Shown: positions 61,950-64,000 of the stretch, one piece after another
Position numbering within the stretch: the first letter of the stretch is position 1
Layout: each line of letters starts with the position of its first letter
DNA from: Prorocentrum cordatum
Taxonomy: Eukaryota > Sar > Dinophyceae > Prorocentrales > Prorocentraceae
DNA: 64,000 nucleotides
Assembly (NCBI GenBank): GCA_963575745.1
Contig: CAUYUJ010008080.1
Coordinates: 215,700-279,699 of the forward strand
Direction: 5' to 3'
Notes under the pieces: model-generated
The model's database searches: none
What the model was told of the DNA's origin: nothing
Seen by the model: the letters and a program-made list of their open reading frames with translations, nothing else
Translations under genes and position numbers: made by a program

Positions 61950-62055
61950 ATTTGTTCATGACGTGGCCCCTAAAAGTCCGGACCCCTTCCCAAGCACCGC
62001 TTCTTCGTCCTGAGTCGTTCCTTGACGCCCCCAGAGGCCGACAACATGAAAAAAC
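61950..62055 (-). repeat. Dispersed J-family repeat
   Basis: CCGGACCCCTTCCCAAGCAC, CGCTTCTTCGTCCTGAGTCG, TTCCTTGACGCCCCCAGAGG: minus form. Confidence 0.72.
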
Positions 62056-62097
62056 AGCCTCCCGTCGTGATTTTTCTGCACGGCTCGAGGGGGCTCT

Positions 62098-62395
62098 GGG
62101 AGAGAGGGCCCTTTCCCTGAGGCCGGCCTCTCATCCACAGCCCTCTCTGTGTGCTCCCCTGCCCAGGAGGCACGAAGGGTGTTTCTTGGCGAGGGGGAGG
62201 AGGAGGAGGAGGAGGAGGAGGAGGAGGAGGAGGAGGAGGAGGAGGAGGAGGAGGAGGAGGAGGAGGAGGAGGAGGAGGAGGAGGAGGAGGAGAGGAGGAG
62301 GAGGAGGAGGAGGAGGAGGAGGAGGAGAGGGCCCTTTCCCTGAGGCTGGCCTCTCATCCGCAGCCCTCTCGGTGTGCTCCCCGGGGGCCCGACGC
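62098..62395. repeat. GGA array between 70-bp direct repeats
   Basis: GGGCCCTTTCCCTGAGGCCG then GCCTCTCATCCACAGCCCTC (62107-62160) recurs as GGGCCCTTTCCCTGAGGCTG then GCCTCTCATCCGCAGCCCTC (62329-62383). The 62193-62326 GGA array lies between them. Confidence 0.9.
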
Positions 62396-62571
62396 CCGCC
62401 TCCCGAGGCCACAGAAGGGCGCGACGCCGCCCGCCCTGCTCCTCTTCAGGGGCGCCGGAGGCCTGGGCCCCGGGAGGCGGAGCCCCCGGGGGGGGGCCCC
62501 CGGAGCTCCTCCGAGGCCCCCCGAGGCCCAGAAGGTTGAAGCATGCGCGCCCCGAGGCCTCCCCGAGGCCT

Positions 62572-62606
62572 CCCTCCTCCTGCTCCTCCTCCTCCTCCTC
62601 CTGCTC

Positions 62607-62638
<32 letters not shown>

Positions 62639-62693
62639 TCCTCCTCCTCGGTCCTCTTCCTTCTCCTCCTCCTCCTCCTCCTCCTCCGACTGC
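62572..62693. repeat. TCC array
   Basis: CTCCTCC with TGCTCC and a C run; about 120 bp. Confidence 0.95.
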
Positions 62694-63160
62694 TGTGTTC
62701 AGGGATGGGGGGACGAGTGGGGTGGGCAATGGGTGCGGTTGGAGAGAACGACGAGACCCGCTTTGATCCTAAAGAAATCAGCGACAGAAGCGGATCTTCG
62801 ATCGCGTTCGTGGACGGAACTGGAAAGCTGCTGTAGTCGTTAAGCGTGTCGCTGAAAACTGGACGCGTCTTGGGGAATTTGCCTTGACGCCGGTCCAAAG
62901 GGCTGAACGTCGAGCTTCTGAACTGGCCCTCAGACGTTTCCGTGGATCGATCTGGCTTGTTCGTAGCAGCGCGGCTTTGCACAAACGTTGGGCCCCGAAG
63001 CGCCACCCTGCGTGCCGAGGTCCCGAATGCGGATCCGTGGCTTCGCGTGAGGGACACTCTCTCGAGCAAAGGGCAGGGCGAAGTTCGGGTCTCGTGGTTT
63101 CCCTCCCACTGCGACCCAGGCGGTCCGACCCTCACCGAAAGGAACACCGAGACATCTCAG
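62694..63160. other. Unique spacer
   Basis: No repeat. A minus frame (63147-62446) reads through part of it into the TCC array. No motif recognised. Confidence 0.4.
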
Positions 63161-63162
63161 CA

Positions 63163-63327
63163 GTGGAGGAGGAGGAAGAGGAGGAGGAGGAGGAGGAGGA
63201 AAGGAGGAGGAGGAGGAGGAGGAGGAGGAAAAGGAGGCGGAGGCGGAGGCGGAGGCGGAGGAGGAGGAGGAGGAGGAGGAAGAGGATAATGATGATGAGG
63301 AGGAGGAGGAAGAGGAGGAGCAGGGCA
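63163..63327. repeat. GGA/GGC polypurine array
   Basis: GGAGGA with GGCGGAGGCGGAG and GATGATGAGG interruptions. Confidence 0.95.
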
Positions 63328-64000
63328 AGGGGGACCCATGGCGACCCATGGCGACCCTGCCGACTTTGCCTGTGGCAACGGAGCCGCCGACACCTCAGCA
63401 GGCGAAGCTGGCCGGTTTTCTCGTGGCCCCTTCGCCGCTCGGAAAAGCGAGGCCGCTAGGCACCGACACCCTGGGCACTGCACGGCCGCGCTCGCCAGCT
63501 CCACGGGCTGCTCGGGCCATGGTGGCCTCCGCCAGTGCTGCCCATTTGGGCGATCTCGGAGGCCCTGAACCCAAAACGTTTTCATCTCCTGGGGGCGCAT
63601 ATTTTACCTCCGCCGCCATCCGCTGCCCTTCCTTTTTACCAACGCTACACCCTCTTAAGTGTCACTCTGGATGTCTTGCGACGGGCCCAATCAAAAACTA
63701 CCGGAACCTCTGCGCAGCATAATTTACTCGAGAACGAATTTGCTGGGGCCTCAAGGGGGCGCAGAGGCAGGGAAGGCAGGAAGCGTTGGCCCACCGCCCA
63801 CCAGGCCCCGCCCCCGAGCACCCCCTCCTCTAAGGGGGTGGCACTTCGAGAGCGGCCGCTGCAGGGCCCTCTAGTCCTGCGGCAGGCCCTCAACCCAAAA
63901 GCTACGTAGCTTCCCCACTCTCGCGCGAGGCCCGAGATTTCATGGGCCCACCACTGCTCCAGGGGCCTAAGAAGTTCCAGACCTGAACAATCGATCTAAC
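63328..64000. other. Unique sequence to the window end
   Basis: A near-duplicate GGGACCCATGGCGACCCATG then GCGACC at its start. Plus and minus frames of 70-147 codons without motifs. Window-edge truncation prevents further reading. Confidence 0.4.

Overview
This is a eukaryotic nuclear window, GC-rich and dominated by repeats. It has no operons, no bacterial-type signals and no rRNA or tRNA gene that I can recognise. Dense simple-sequence arrays, many short palindromic elements and decayed retroelements suggest a very large, repeat-rich protist genome. The gag-like motifs, the RT motif C written VDN and the LINE domain order match my recollection of dinoflagellate retroelements, and the GC content would suit a GC-rich genus such as Prorocentrum. 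The taxon is inference; I see no spliced-leader sequence or other decisive marker.

Layout. 1-3.3 kb: two near-identical ~0.85 kb direct repeats flank a 1.1 kb CCAGACCA minisatellite. 3.5-10.3 kb: three GCATCGGCGATG palindromic elements surround a decayed minus-strand retroelement (about 5.1-8.2 kb) with gag-like, reverse transcriptase and RNase H-like parts. 11.5-19.5 kb: polypurine arrays, 65-, 82- and 145-bp tandem repeats and terminal-inverted-repeat (TIR) elements. 20.7-22.4 kb: a minus-strand 546-codon ORF with a membrane segment and a Pro/Ser/Thr stretch, the best intact ORF. 22.4-24.1 kb: a cluster of four palindromic or dispersed repeats. 26.4-28.8 kb: a 2.4 kb CCATTN hexamer satellite. 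30-38 kb: more palindromic elements and a minus-strand broken gene candidate ending in an SH3-like domain. 39.0-39.5 kb: a minus-strand sequence followed by a genomic A tract, like a retroposed transcript. 40.3-43.7 kb: CACACG satellite, a 90-bp satellite and a 26-bp minisatellite. 46.8-47.9 kb: a ~300-bp tandem repeat. 48.9-51.7 kb: a minus-strand LINE remnant with fingers, palm, thumb-side, zinc-knuckle-like and RNase H segments in order. 53.0-61.9 kb: a head-to-tail duplication of a ~4.1 kb unit whose copies differ in microsatellite length and by insertions. 62-64 kb: polypurine arrays and unique sequence.

Functional reading. Most of the window is accessory DNA. The two retroelements are old, with frame changes in both and a visible in-frame stop in the LINE. 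Their machinery, if active elsewhere, could explain the A-tailed copy. The short palindromic elements encode nothing and look like non-autonomous TIR (MITE-like) or foldback elements. Most long open frames come from repeats whose period is a multiple of three and should not be annotated as genes.
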